A program made the position numbers and the translations under genes. Of a stretch of DNA of 12,897 nucleotides, positions 10,501 to 12,550 are shown piece by piece (the first letter of the stretch is position 1; each line of letters opens with the position of its first letter). Source of the stretch: Baffinella frigidus. Taxonomy: Eukaryota; Cryptophyceae; Cryptomonadales; Baffinellaceae. Where the stretch lies: contig MU646366.1 of assembly GCA_026770585.1 (NCBI GenBank), positions 321,183-334,079 on the forward strand. Direction: 5' to 3'. The notes under the pieces were generated by a model that was given only the letters and a program-made list of their open reading frames with translations, was not told the DNA's origin and did not search any database.

Positions 10501-12544
10501 CCTAGCTGGTAGAGTGCGGTTCCACAGTAGCGTCTCTCTCCTGCACTTCCCTTCCCCGCAGCGGGAGTGATTTCGGGCGACCTGGATAGCAACTCTGGGC
10601 GCGCCCATATCGTTGGCAAGCTCGCCCGACGCTTCCCCCCCGCGAACCAACGCCGCCCGCACCCCGTCCTACGAAAGTACGAGCACTGTTGATTTCAGAA
10701 CACTTGTTGGTTTCCATGCCAGGCCCACCAATTCTTTTGACAGGACACATGCTGACGCTTCCCCGCCGCGTACCATCGCCGCACGCAACCCGTCCAGCCG
10801 CCCCAGGGTTTAGGGTTTGGGGTTTGGGGTTTAGGGTTTAGGGTTTAGGGTTGAGGGTTAAGGGTTTAGGGTTTAGGGTTTAGAGTTTAGGGTTTAGAGT
10901 TTAGGGGTTAGGGTTTAGAGTTCAGGGTTGAGGGTTAAGGGTTGAGGGTTTAGGGCTTAGGGTTTAGGGTTTAGGATTCAAGGTTTAGGGTTTAGGGTTT
11001 GGGGTTTGGTGTTTGGGGTTTGGGCCCGTCCTGCCGCCTCACAAACCTGCGTCCCACCCCGTCCTGCAGACCCCACACATGATGAGTCCCACATCATCTT
11101 CGCGGGTGAATAGCTCACGTGTCTCGGGGGCTGTCAACTGCTGATATTCGGCTCATGGGCTGGGGTCTGGCGCCTAGGGTACGTGACTGTGTCAAGTCGT
11201 GCCGACAATTCCTACATAGGTCCCCAGAAGGGGGATCTACTCTCGCGGAGGGCCGAAGGTTAGAGTCGAGTGGGAGCCGGGAGTGTCCTGATGTCAAATT
11301 GGACCGCACGTCCTTCTGCAATACTCTCAACGGCGATTCTCCCGGTATCCCAGACACTCCACAAACTCGGCACGGTGGTTCTACTCCCATATGAGCAATT
11401 CTCCAGGAATTTCATAACCTCTCCACACGGAAAGCCTGAGATGGACCGAGTCTCGGTGCTACTGCTTTTAGAGACAACCAGAGGACCCTGTCGGGCGGGA
11501 TGGCAAATGGGTTCAACAGTTAGGGTTTAGGGTTTGAGGTTTAGGGTTCAGCATTCAGGGTTCAGGGTTTATGGTTGAGGGTTTGGGGTTTGGGGTGAGG
11601 GTTTACGCACCCCGAAATCGATGGAGGATTCGAAGGACGAGTCGAGTGACCCCATGTTCATGTCCCTGCTTTCGGCTTTCGGGTTCAGCGTTTAGGGTTG
11701 GGGGTTTTGGGTTTAGGTTTCGGGTTTCGGGTTTCGTGTTTCAGGTTTCGGTTTTCGGGTTCTGGGTTTCGTGTTTCGTGTTTTGAGTTTCGTGTTTACA
11801 GGTTTCGTGTTTCGTGTTTCGGGTCTAGGGTTCAGAGGTGTACAGGTTGAGCGGGACGAGGGGCTGGGGCTTGAGCGACGGCGGGAACTTGTACTGCATC
11901 ATTGCCGTGTCCGGGTTCACCGAGAACCGGTTGTGCACTTCCACCTACCCACCGCAGAAAAACGTTAGGTAACAAACCCTGGACCTACCCTCCACATAAG
12001 AACGTCAGGAAAAAAGCCCCGAGAAACGTCAACAACACATCCAGGCGAAGTCACGCGGGCAAAGGCAGACATCACTCCCCCAGGAAACATCAGGAAACAC
12101 CCAGGCACCGCCAGGCAGAGTCAGAACATCGCCAGGTATAGTCAGGGGGGAAAAAGGCTACGGATTGTTGCATAGCACGCGCAGGACGGCAGAAAGTGCA
12201 GCGCAATCGGAAAATGCACGTGGAGAGAATCGCGCGCGCGCGCGCGCGCGAATGCGCTTTTTTTTGTGTGTGTGTTTGTGTGTGTGTGTGTGCAAGAGAT
12301 AGAGAGATTGAGAGAGATACAGAGACAACCAGACAGAAGTAGAAAGGTCGAGAGAGAGAGAGGGAGAGAGAGAGAGAGGGAGAGAGAGCGCGCGCGAAGA
12401 GACCTGCTGCGCCAGAGCGAGGCGCATGAAAACATCCATGCCCTGAATGGCATGGAGCGTATGCAGCTGGTCGGGCGCGACGTCAGCACGCACAGGAGGC
12501 GTGAACATCGGCACCCGCCACATGCCTCTGTTCAGCGTCGATTC
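72..12544 (-). CDS. CCDC17-like C2-domain protein, 18-exon gene, partial at both ends
   Basis: Minus-strand gene rebuilt from 18 exons with GT-AG introns: 12544-12404, 11944-11844, 11665-11611, 10668-10582, 9843-9736, 9155-9066, 7269-7168, 6200-6099, 5115-5071, 4156-4019, 3749-3672, 3186-3136, 2681-2609, 2330-2239, 1927-1814, 1430-1365, 833-730 and 123-72. The joined frame is 533 codons without a stop. Residues 6-44 (RGMWRVP, then DQLHTLHAIQGMDVFMRLAL) and 57-72 (NPDTAMMQYKFPPSLK) match the pattern I recall for the C-terminal half of CCDC17 (a WR-P motif, QL, a FLRL strand, then NP and Y-PP). A second C2-like beta domain spans about 124-345 (VAIQIKIDRV, KVYVHMCIVD, VAIVFKVYQ, VLIAWATLRPF, FEIDLLAPP). 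A third begins at GFDIYIDAARYLPDN (432-446) and continues through DPTLTLLFKI (498-507) to NVGFA. A flagellar role is inferred from family distribution. The coiled-coil N-terminus would lie upstream of the window. Confidence 0.8.
124..335. repeat. Duplicated exon-flank plus GA microsatellite
   Basis: The 21-base stretch just upstream of exon 18 (138-158) recurs at 219-239 with three mismatches. Each copy is followed on plus by a long GA run (160-217 and 250-294). This is an 81-bp-spaced duplication of intron edge plus microsatellite. In gene sense the runs are CT. Confidence 0.75.
336..729. other. Intron remainder, no feature recognised
   Basis: Mixed sequence between exons 17 and 18. I see no convincing splice-bounded open frame on minus, no repeat family and no RNA gene. 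It is ordinary intron sequence as far as can be read. Confidence 0.5.
730..833 (-). CDS. Exon 17 of window (34 codons plus 2 nt)
   Basis: The acceptor AACCAG precedes ATGTAC and the donor GCGAG precedes GTACCA. It encodes MYLGRKEFRRDPAREWDPTL then TLLFKIVATEFDMA plus two bases of an Arg codon. DPTLTLLFKI is a C2-type beta strand. A TTTAGGG-type array begins directly upstream, so the acceptor's CTAAACCAG is itself formed from array sequence. Confidence 0.82.
836..980 (+). repeat. TTTAGGG telomere-like array
   Basis: About 19 tandem units, mostly perfect TTTAGGG, with scattered TTTGGTG, TTTAGGA and TTTGGGG variants. This is the plant/alveolate-type telomere motif. It lies in the intron between exons 16 and 17 and touches the exon 17 acceptor. 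Confidence 0.92.
981..1364. other. Intron remainder with short local duplications
   Basis: A 16-base AT-rich motif (AGTAGATTTAAGATTT) occurs at 1123-1138 and 1146-1161. A looser duplication containing CCGGT-GT-AAC-AGG-CACGG covers 1180-1258. Nothing else is recognised. Confidence 0.5.
1365..1430 (-). CDS. Exon 16 of window (22 codons)
   Basis: The acceptor ACGTCAG precedes GACATG and the donor TCCCCG precedes GTTGCC; phase is 0 at both ends. It encodes DMKPYGNTFKEIDLRSQSVM then SP, continuing the C2-like strand order from exon 15. Telomere-like sequence begins about 10 nt upstream of its 5' edge. Confidence 0.78.
1441..1813 (+). repeat. Small degenerate telomere-like array and unannotated intron
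   Basis: 1441-1487 carries seven degenerate units of TTTGGTG, TTCAGGG and TTTAGGG type. The rest, to 1813, is unique intron sequence in which I recognise nothing. Confidence 0.6.
1814..1927 (-). CDS. Exon 15 of window, third C2-like domain (38 codons)
   Basis: The acceptor CACCAG precedes GTTGCG and the donor TCCAAG precedes GTAACA; phase is 0 at both ends. It encodes VARDLFAADD, GFDIYIDAARYLPDNVTL, then SAVQCFLTSK. The IYID-ARYLPDNVT motif is the most distinctive strand-loop of this domain and resembles CCDC17-like proteins of fish and invertebrates as I recall them. Confidence 0.86.
1931..2235 (+). repeat. TTTCGGG-type array
   Basis: 1931-2065 is a degenerate mix of TTTGGG, TTGAGGG and TTGATGG units. 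2066-2230 is a far more uniform array of TTTCGGG with TTTCAGG and TTTCTGG variants. The G-rich strand is plus. It fills nearly the whole intron between exons 14 and 15. Confidence 0.88.
2239..2330 (-). CDS. Exon 14 of window (2 nt plus 30 codons)
   Basis: The acceptor CCCCAG precedes GGGCGATG and the donor CCTCCG precedes GTTCCC. Its first two bases complete the Gly codon, then AMLKNILAKKVDTIWNFRDS and EAWIPCGDPP. An in-frame TGA follows the donor within five codons. A TTTCGGG-type array borders the 3' side and a TTTGGGG-type array the 5' side. Confidence 0.8.
2334..2606 (+). repeat. TTTGGGG then TTTATGG arrays
   Basis: 2334-2505 is a TTTGGGG-type array with GTGTGGGG variants. From about 2506 to 2590 it becomes a TTTATGG array. 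The two variants abut with little mixing. Together they fill the intron between exons 13 and 14. Confidence 0.88.
2609..2681 (-). CDS. Exon 13 of window (24 codons plus 1 nt)
   Basis: It starts after ATCAAG (AG followed by G) and ends with GCGG before GTAAAC, leaving one G for a Gly codon completed by the next exon. It encodes VEGFEKEGPSLLGKLRANAN then KLVA. An alternative acceptor, TCCCAG, would start it at 2695, but that start gives an immediate TAA in the phase left by exon 12, so 2681 is preferred. The exon body is secure and its 5' edge less so. Confidence 0.75.
2744..3130 (+). repeat. TTTGGGG/TTTAGGG array split by a MITE-like element
   Basis: Telomere-like units run 2744-2870 and resume 3025-3130, with the segment GTTGGGGGTGTAAGGTTG present on both sides (2832-2849 and 3101-3118). 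The repeat array is interrupted by the inverted-repeat element at 2871-3024. Confidence 0.85.
2871..3024. mobile_element. 154-bp MITE-like element with 35-bp terminal inverted repeats
   Basis: The left end (2871-2905, starting TTATCCGGGAACATG) and the right end (2990-3024, reversed) pair over 35 bases with two mismatches. The interior is AT-rich, unlike the surrounding array, and has no open frame worth noting. The ends read T-TA-TCCGGG and CCGGA-TA-A, consistent with a TA target duplication. This is the structure of a non-autonomous DNA transposon inserted in intronic telomere-like DNA. The superfamily is not determined. Confidence 0.88.
3136..3186 (-). CDS. Exon 12 of window (17 codons)
   Basis: The acceptor AATCAG precedes GCGTGG and the donor GGCCTG precedes GTCCAA; phase is 0 at both ends. 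It encodes AWSEQRKAADMLTIDGL, probably a short helix linking domains. Telomere-like arrays sit close to both sides. The donor lacks a purine at +3, as at most sites in this gene. Confidence 0.72.
3195..3284 (+). repeat. 14-bp TTCAGGGGTTGGGG tandem array
   Basis: About six near-perfect 14-base units, TTCAGGGGTTGGGG. This is a higher-order dimer of two telomere-like variants, directly upstream of exon 12. Confidence 0.88.
3439..3640 (+). repeat. GTGTAGG heptamer array
   Basis: Tandem GTGTAGG units with GTCAAGG, GTCCAGG and GCGTAGG variants, in the intron between exons 11 and 12. 3285-3438, between the two arrays, shows no recognised feature. Confidence 0.85.
3672..3749 (-). CDS. Exon 11 of window (26 codons)
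   Basis: The acceptor GTGGCAG precedes GGGCTG and the donor GGCCAG precedes GTTCCA; phase is 0 at both ends. It encodes GLKLKAGVFEIDLLAPPIDE then WTPQGQ. The lysine-rich strand followed by FEIDLLAPP is consistent with the closing strands of the second C2-like domain. An in-frame TAG follows the donor within four codons. Confidence 0.83.
3750..4018. other. Intron between exons 10 and 11, partly repeated elsewhere
   Basis: Contains no array. 3827-3849 matches the reverse strand of 7924-7946 at 21 of 23 positions, a small dispersed sequence shared by two introns of the gene. No exon candidate was seen. Confidence 0.5.
4019..4156 (-). CDS. Exon 10 of window (46 codons)
   Basis: The acceptor CGACAG precedes ATGGCG and the donor GAACAG precedes GTCCGT; phase is 0 at both ends. 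It encodes MASGDQRPGPG, then DVLIAWATLRPFDKRPAG, then a Ser/Lys-rich stretch ending AIAEQ. VLIAWATLRPF matches a long hydrophobic C2 strand as in CCDC17-like proteins. Its 5' half with acceptor is duplicated upstream at 4334-4412 and, more decayed, at 4589-4628. Confidence 0.83.
4079..4672. repeat. Tandem duplication of exon 10 edge with CT/CA microsatellites
   Basis: The 5' half of exon 10 with its acceptor and upstream intron (4079-4201) recurs at 4334-4459 (256 bp away, very similar) and, decayed, at 4589-4672. CT and CA runs separate the copies (4206-4285, 4458-4540), with another CT-rich tract at 4676-4722. The middle copy keeps the acceptor and the frame through PFDKRPA but then reads into the microsatellite. 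The outer copy has an in-frame stop. Confidence 0.88.
4831..4885 (-). mobile_element. Dispersed intronic element, partial copy
   Basis: In gene sense it reads AAGTTGATCTACCGGGTGT, then AAATTCGTCAACGTTTGG, recognisably the same series as the copies at 6480-6570, 9000-9045 and 10171-10266. Diverged. Confidence 0.6.
4887..4909. repeat. Perfect 10-bp hairpin
   Basis: GGTCTCCTCA, a three-base loop, then TGAGGAGACC, a perfect inverted repeat. It sits just beyond the dispersed-element copy at 4831-4885. No T-run follows and the setting is eukaryotic, so it is not a bacterial terminator. Confidence 0.7.
4928..4951 (-). repeat. Decayed copy of the exon 9 3' flank
   Basis: In gene sense, GGGCCCCACAAGGCCTAG here resembles GGCCCCACAAAACCTCTAG just after the exon 9 donor (5047-5066). 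It is short, so the match is tentative, but it fits the exon-edge duplication seen around other exons. Confidence 0.45.
5071..5115 (-). CDS. Exon 9 of window (15 codons)
   Basis: The acceptor TTTTGCAG precedes GTGGCG and the donor ACCCAG precedes GTCCTG; phase is 0 at both ends. It encodes VAIVFKVYQEEHNTQ, a beta strand typical of a C2 domain interior. An in-frame TAG follows within eight codons of the donor. The exon is very short but both splice sites are good and it joins its neighbours smoothly. Confidence 0.75.
5131..5375. repeat. Two degenerate minisatellites
   Basis: 5135-5250 holds about four diverged units of 27-30 bases containing CACGTTACTGAAAAGCTG. 5296-5370 holds three units around CCCCAAGCGGGACTCCTTAC with ACCAGAGGG spacers. 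Both lie in the intron between exons 8 and 9. Confidence 0.7.
5616..5815. repeat. GAGGCGGGCCCATC minisatellite
   Basis: About eight diverged units of 20-28 bases built on CCCGAGGCGGGCCTATC. The last unit runs into the duplicated exon 8 edge at 5791. The same unit also precedes the true exon 8 donor (6081-6098), so it is part of the duplicated segment. Confidence 0.75.
5791..5867 (-). repeat. Decayed copy of exon 8 3' half
   Basis: Matches 6081-6155 closely, including the donor region and the GGCTGCATGTTCACCAACGT stretch. A small deletion shifts the reading frame and a TAG interrupts it. A weaker relative lies at 5496-5535. Confidence 0.8.
5885..5962 (-). mobile_element. Dispersed intronic element copy
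   Basis: Reverse-strand copy containing GCGGTACAAATCCGTCTACG and a near-palindrome GGGCTCACCACTGTGGTGAG read on plus. It is followed on plus by two further short repeats of its ATTTGTACCGCGAACCCAGC portion up to about 6028. Confidence 0.65.
6099..6200 (-). CDS. Exon 8 of window (34 codons)
   Basis: The acceptor ATTACAG precedes ATGGTA and the donor GGGGAG precedes GTGATG; phase is 0 at both ends. It encodes MVSVAPPEPDQELEYAELDY then NDGCMFTNVPARGE. The Met is internal, because the upstream exon joins in frame. Copies of its 5' boundary lie upstream (6299-6334, 6407-6437). Copies of its 3' half lie downstream (5791-5867, and a weaker one at 5496-5535). Confidence 0.82.
6299..6437 (-). repeat. 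Decayed copies of exon 8 acceptor
   Basis: 6299-6334 in gene sense reads GGCAG, ATGGTATC, then GGCGCCGCCGGACC, closely matching the true acceptor and exon start at 6176-6204. A more diverged copy is at 6407-6437. Both lie upstream of the real exon. Confidence 0.75.
6468..6715. mobile_element. Inverted pair of dispersed-element copies
   Basis: The ends 6468-6484 and 6699-6715 are a perfect 17-bp inverted repeat (GACTATTCTCAAGTTGA). The left arm continues as a full dispersed element to about 6570. The right arm is a partial inverted copy (6662-6715). They may be two head-to-head insertions or one MITE-like unit. A decayed exon 7 copy (6614-6657) lies between them. Confidence 0.7.
6804..7027 (-). 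repeat. Two copies of the exon 7 acidic 3' end
   Basis: 6971-7027 matches 7166-7222 at roughly 52-53 of 57 bases, and 6804-6859 is a more diverged copy. In gene sense they still encode GGEEVDEDEDEAGGEK and GGEEVGEDDEEAGSEN before donor-like GT. A third, very decayed copy lies at 6614-6657. A small telomere-like patch is at 6767-6800. Confidence 0.85.
7168..7269 (-). CDS. Exon 7 of window, acidic patch (34 codons)
   Basis: The acceptor TGTGCAG precedes GTGTGG and the donor GAGAAG precedes GTCTAA; phase is 0 at both ends. It encodes VWDSVQGADVFNTRAIFEG, then the acidic run DEEVDEDDDEAGGEK. VWDSV-ADVFNTRAIFEG reads as C2-domain strands and the acidic run as a flexible loop. The acidic 3' half is repeated three times downstream in the next intron, with decreasing similarity. 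Confidence 0.83.
7350..7720. repeat. GC-rich hairpin repeat array, about 130-140 bp period
   Basis: Two full units and a partial third. Each has CCTAACAAGCC, then GGCGGCCCCTGCGGGGGGCT, then GCTGCG, with GATGCGTGAAAC-AATTCACA near the unit end. The GC module occurs at 7361-7389, 7491-7519, 7631-7660 and 7684-7712, with half copies at 7412-7429 and 7553-7571. It can fold as an AAGCC...GGGGCTT hairpin. Confidence 0.82.
7721..8145. other. Intron stretch with little structure
   Basis: Only a degenerate GGGTGGTTCACGAAGGGTTT repeat (7965-8035) and the 23-base sequence at 7924-7946 stand out. No splice-bounded exon fitting the flanking phases was seen. Confidence 0.5.
8146..8222 (+). repeat. TTTCGGG-type array
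   Basis: About eleven units mixing TTTCGGG, TTCCGGG and TTTTGGG, with the G-rich strand on plus. This is the only such array in the 1796-nt intron between exons 6 and 7. Confidence 0.82.
8228..8963 (-). repeat. Three decayed copies of exon 6 3' end and a 42-bp companion repeat
   Basis: 8931-8963, 8737-8770 and 8228-8266 each carry TCGAGGCGCTTGGCGAGGAC or a close variant, matching exon 6 at 9066-9101. A 42-base sequence (GGGTGTGGG-AACATAATTT) accompanies two of them, at 8886-8927 and 8599-8640, 287 bp apart. This indicates repeated segmental duplication. Confidence 0.82.
8390..8472. repeat. Perfect 15-bp inverted repeat with 53-base spacer
   Basis: GTGGCTATACGTCTG (8390-8404) and its exact reverse complement (8458-8472). 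The spacer is less GC-rich than the flanks. It could be a small foldback element or hairpin. No target duplication is evident. Confidence 0.72.
9000..9045 (+). mobile_element. Dispersed intronic element, 5' part only
   Basis: GACTATTCACAAGTTGACA begins at 8992, followed by GCGGTACAAATTCGTCAACT. It matches the left end of the 6468 copy and stops before the hairpin part. Another fragment of the same motif is at 8855-8876 on minus. Confidence 0.6.
9066..9155 (-). CDS. Exon 6 of window (30 codons)
   Basis: The acceptor CTCCGCAG precedes CACGCG and the donor ACCGAG precedes GTCTAT; phase is 0 at both ends. It encodes HAVVTAPHTDKTVISTALRI then LTKRLDDGTE. At least three partial copies of its 3' end lie downstream (8931-8963, 8737-8770, 8228-8266) and at least three partial copies of its 5' boundary lie upstream (9246-9271, 9472-9507, 9536-9579). 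Only this copy has both splice sites and an open frame. Confidence 0.8.
9246..9579 (-). repeat. Copies of exon 6 5' boundary
   Basis: 9246-9271, 9472-9507 and 9536-9579 each resemble part of 9130-9192, which spans the exon 6 acceptor. The shared cores are GTGTGG-ACCGT-ACCACCGCGTGC, CCGCGTGC with GAGCACACC, and TCAGACACAC-TGC. None keeps a usable frame. Confidence 0.72.
9599..9685 (-). mobile_element. Dispersed intronic element copy
   Basis: Read on minus it gives CGTTGATATACTGGTCATGC, then GGTGCAAATCTGTCAAATTT, the GGCGGAAA motif and CCAAATTGGTGAGCC, in the same order as the 10171 copy. Confidence 0.6.
9736..9843 (-). CDS. Exon 5 of window, second C2-like domain begins (36 codons)
   Basis: The acceptor CAACAG precedes ATCAAG and the donor CTCAAG precedes GTTCAA; phase is 0 at both ends. 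It encodes IKIDRVCGALHGHGHVPRGG then KVYVHMCIVDTRQKLK. Two hydrophobic beta strands are separated by a His/Gly-rich loop, the pattern of the first strands of a C2 domain. An in-frame TGA follows shortly after the donor. Telomere-like sequence begins about 22 nt upstream of the exon. Confidence 0.82.
9863..10019 (+). repeat. TTTGGTG heptamer array
   Basis: About 20 units, mostly TTTGGTG with TTTGATG and TTTGGGG variants, beginning just upstream of exon 5. Confidence 0.88.
10171..10266 (+). mobile_element. Dispersed intronic element, longest copy
   Basis: Runs GTTGACATGCCGGGTGTGCG, GTACAAACCCTTCAACTTTC, GAGCGGAAAAGAGCCCAGGC, then a stem partner GGTGAGCCC and AATAGACAGACACAG. Its order and spacing define the family. 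No open frame of note. 10019-10165, beside it, shows no recognised exon. Confidence 0.65.
10393..10489 (-). repeat. Two copies of exon 4 3' end
   Basis: 10461-10489 and 10393-10417 carry the donor-edge sequence CCTGGATAGCAACT-TGGG (read on plus) of exon 4 (10580-10604), so the intron contains two spare donor-like edges. Confidence 0.8.
10582..10668 (-). CDS. Exon 4 of window (29 codons)
   Basis: The acceptor TCGTAG precedes GACGGG and the donor ATCCAG precedes GTCGCC; phase is 0 at both ends. It encodes DGVRAALVRGGEASGELAND then MGAPRVAIQ. The last residues form the start of a beta strand continued by IKIDRV in the next exon. Copies of its 5' half (10754-10795) and of its 3' end (10461-10489 and 10393-10417) lie in the flanking introns. 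Confidence 0.78.
10754..10795 (-). repeat. Copy of exon 4 5' half
   Basis: Aligns without gaps to 10628-10669 at about 37 of 42 bases. In frame it would encode DGLRAAMVRGGEAS, but it has no AG before the first codon. Further fragments of the exon edge, CCCGTCCTGC, are at 11025-11035 and 11056-11068. Confidence 0.82.
10806..11023 (+). repeat. TTTAGGG telomere-like array
   Basis: About 30 units, mainly TTTAGGG, with TTGAGGG, TTAAGGG and TTTGGGG variants. It is the longest near-canonical array in the window and lies in the intron between exons 3 and 4. Confidence 0.92.
11069..11518. other. Intron stretch, nothing recognised
   Basis: Unique sequence in the intron between exons 3 and 4. Open frames of about 90 codons exist on both strands, but they overlap each other, show no family resemblance, and no splice-bounded piece improves the gene model. 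Confidence 0.45.
11519..11843 (+). repeat. Telomere-like arrays flanking exon 3
   Basis: 11519-11602 carries TTTAGGG and TTCAGGG units. 11690-11830 carries TTTCGGG changing to TTTCGTG and TTTTGAG variants. Exon 3 (11611-11665) sits between them. Confidence 0.85.
11611..11665 (-). CDS. Exon 3 of window (short, Ser-rich)
   Basis: The acceptor AAAGCAG precedes GGACATG and the donor TTCGGG precedes GTGCGT. Its first G completes the Leu codon split from exon 2, and then it encodes DMNMGSLDSSFESSIDFG. This is an acidic, serine-rich linker with telomere-like arrays on both sides. It is short, but phase agrees on both sides and it is a clean break in otherwise repetitive DNA. Confidence 0.75.
11844..11944 (-). 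CDS. Exon 2 of window (33 codons plus 2 nt)
   Basis: The acceptor GGGTAG precedes GTGGAA and the donor AACCT precedes GTACAC. The exon starts in phase 0 and ends two bases into a Leu codon completed by the next exon. It encodes VEVHNRFSVNPDT, then MMQYKFPPSLKPQPLVPLN. The NP followed by Y-x-FPP resembles the linker after the first C2-like domain of CCDC17. Reading on past the donor meets a stop after five more codons, which supports splicing here. Confidence 0.82.
11946..12165. repeat. Degenerate CGTCAGGAAACA-like minisatellite
   Basis: About ten loosely spaced units of roughly 20-25 bases built on CGTCAGGAAACACCCAGGC, in the intron between exons 1 and 2. Weakly conserved, so the boundaries are approximate. 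Confidence 0.55.
12231..12400. repeat. CG, GT and GA microsatellite cluster
   Basis: (CG)10 at 12231-12250, T8 at 12258-12265, GT-rich run at 12265-12292 and GA-rich run at 12298-12400. The GA run reaches almost to the exon 1 donor, so the transcript has a CT-rich tract just after it. The CG and GT runs are classic Z-DNA-prone sequence. Confidence 0.85.
12404..12544 (-). CDS. Exon 1 of window, CCDC17-like core (47 codons)
   Basis: The acceptor is CCGCAG before GAATCG and the donor is CAG before GTCTCT; phase is 0 at both ends. It encodes ESTLNRGMWRVP, a proline-rich turn, then DQLHTLHAIQGMDVFMRLAL, which reads as two beta strands closing a C2-like domain. This is the exon that most strongly suggests CCDC17 family membership. 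A decayed copy of its first 31 bases with the acceptor lies upstream at 12698-12728, but that copy runs out of similarity after ESTLNRGM, so this one is taken as the real exon. Confidence 0.85.
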
Positions 12545-12550
12545 CTGCGG

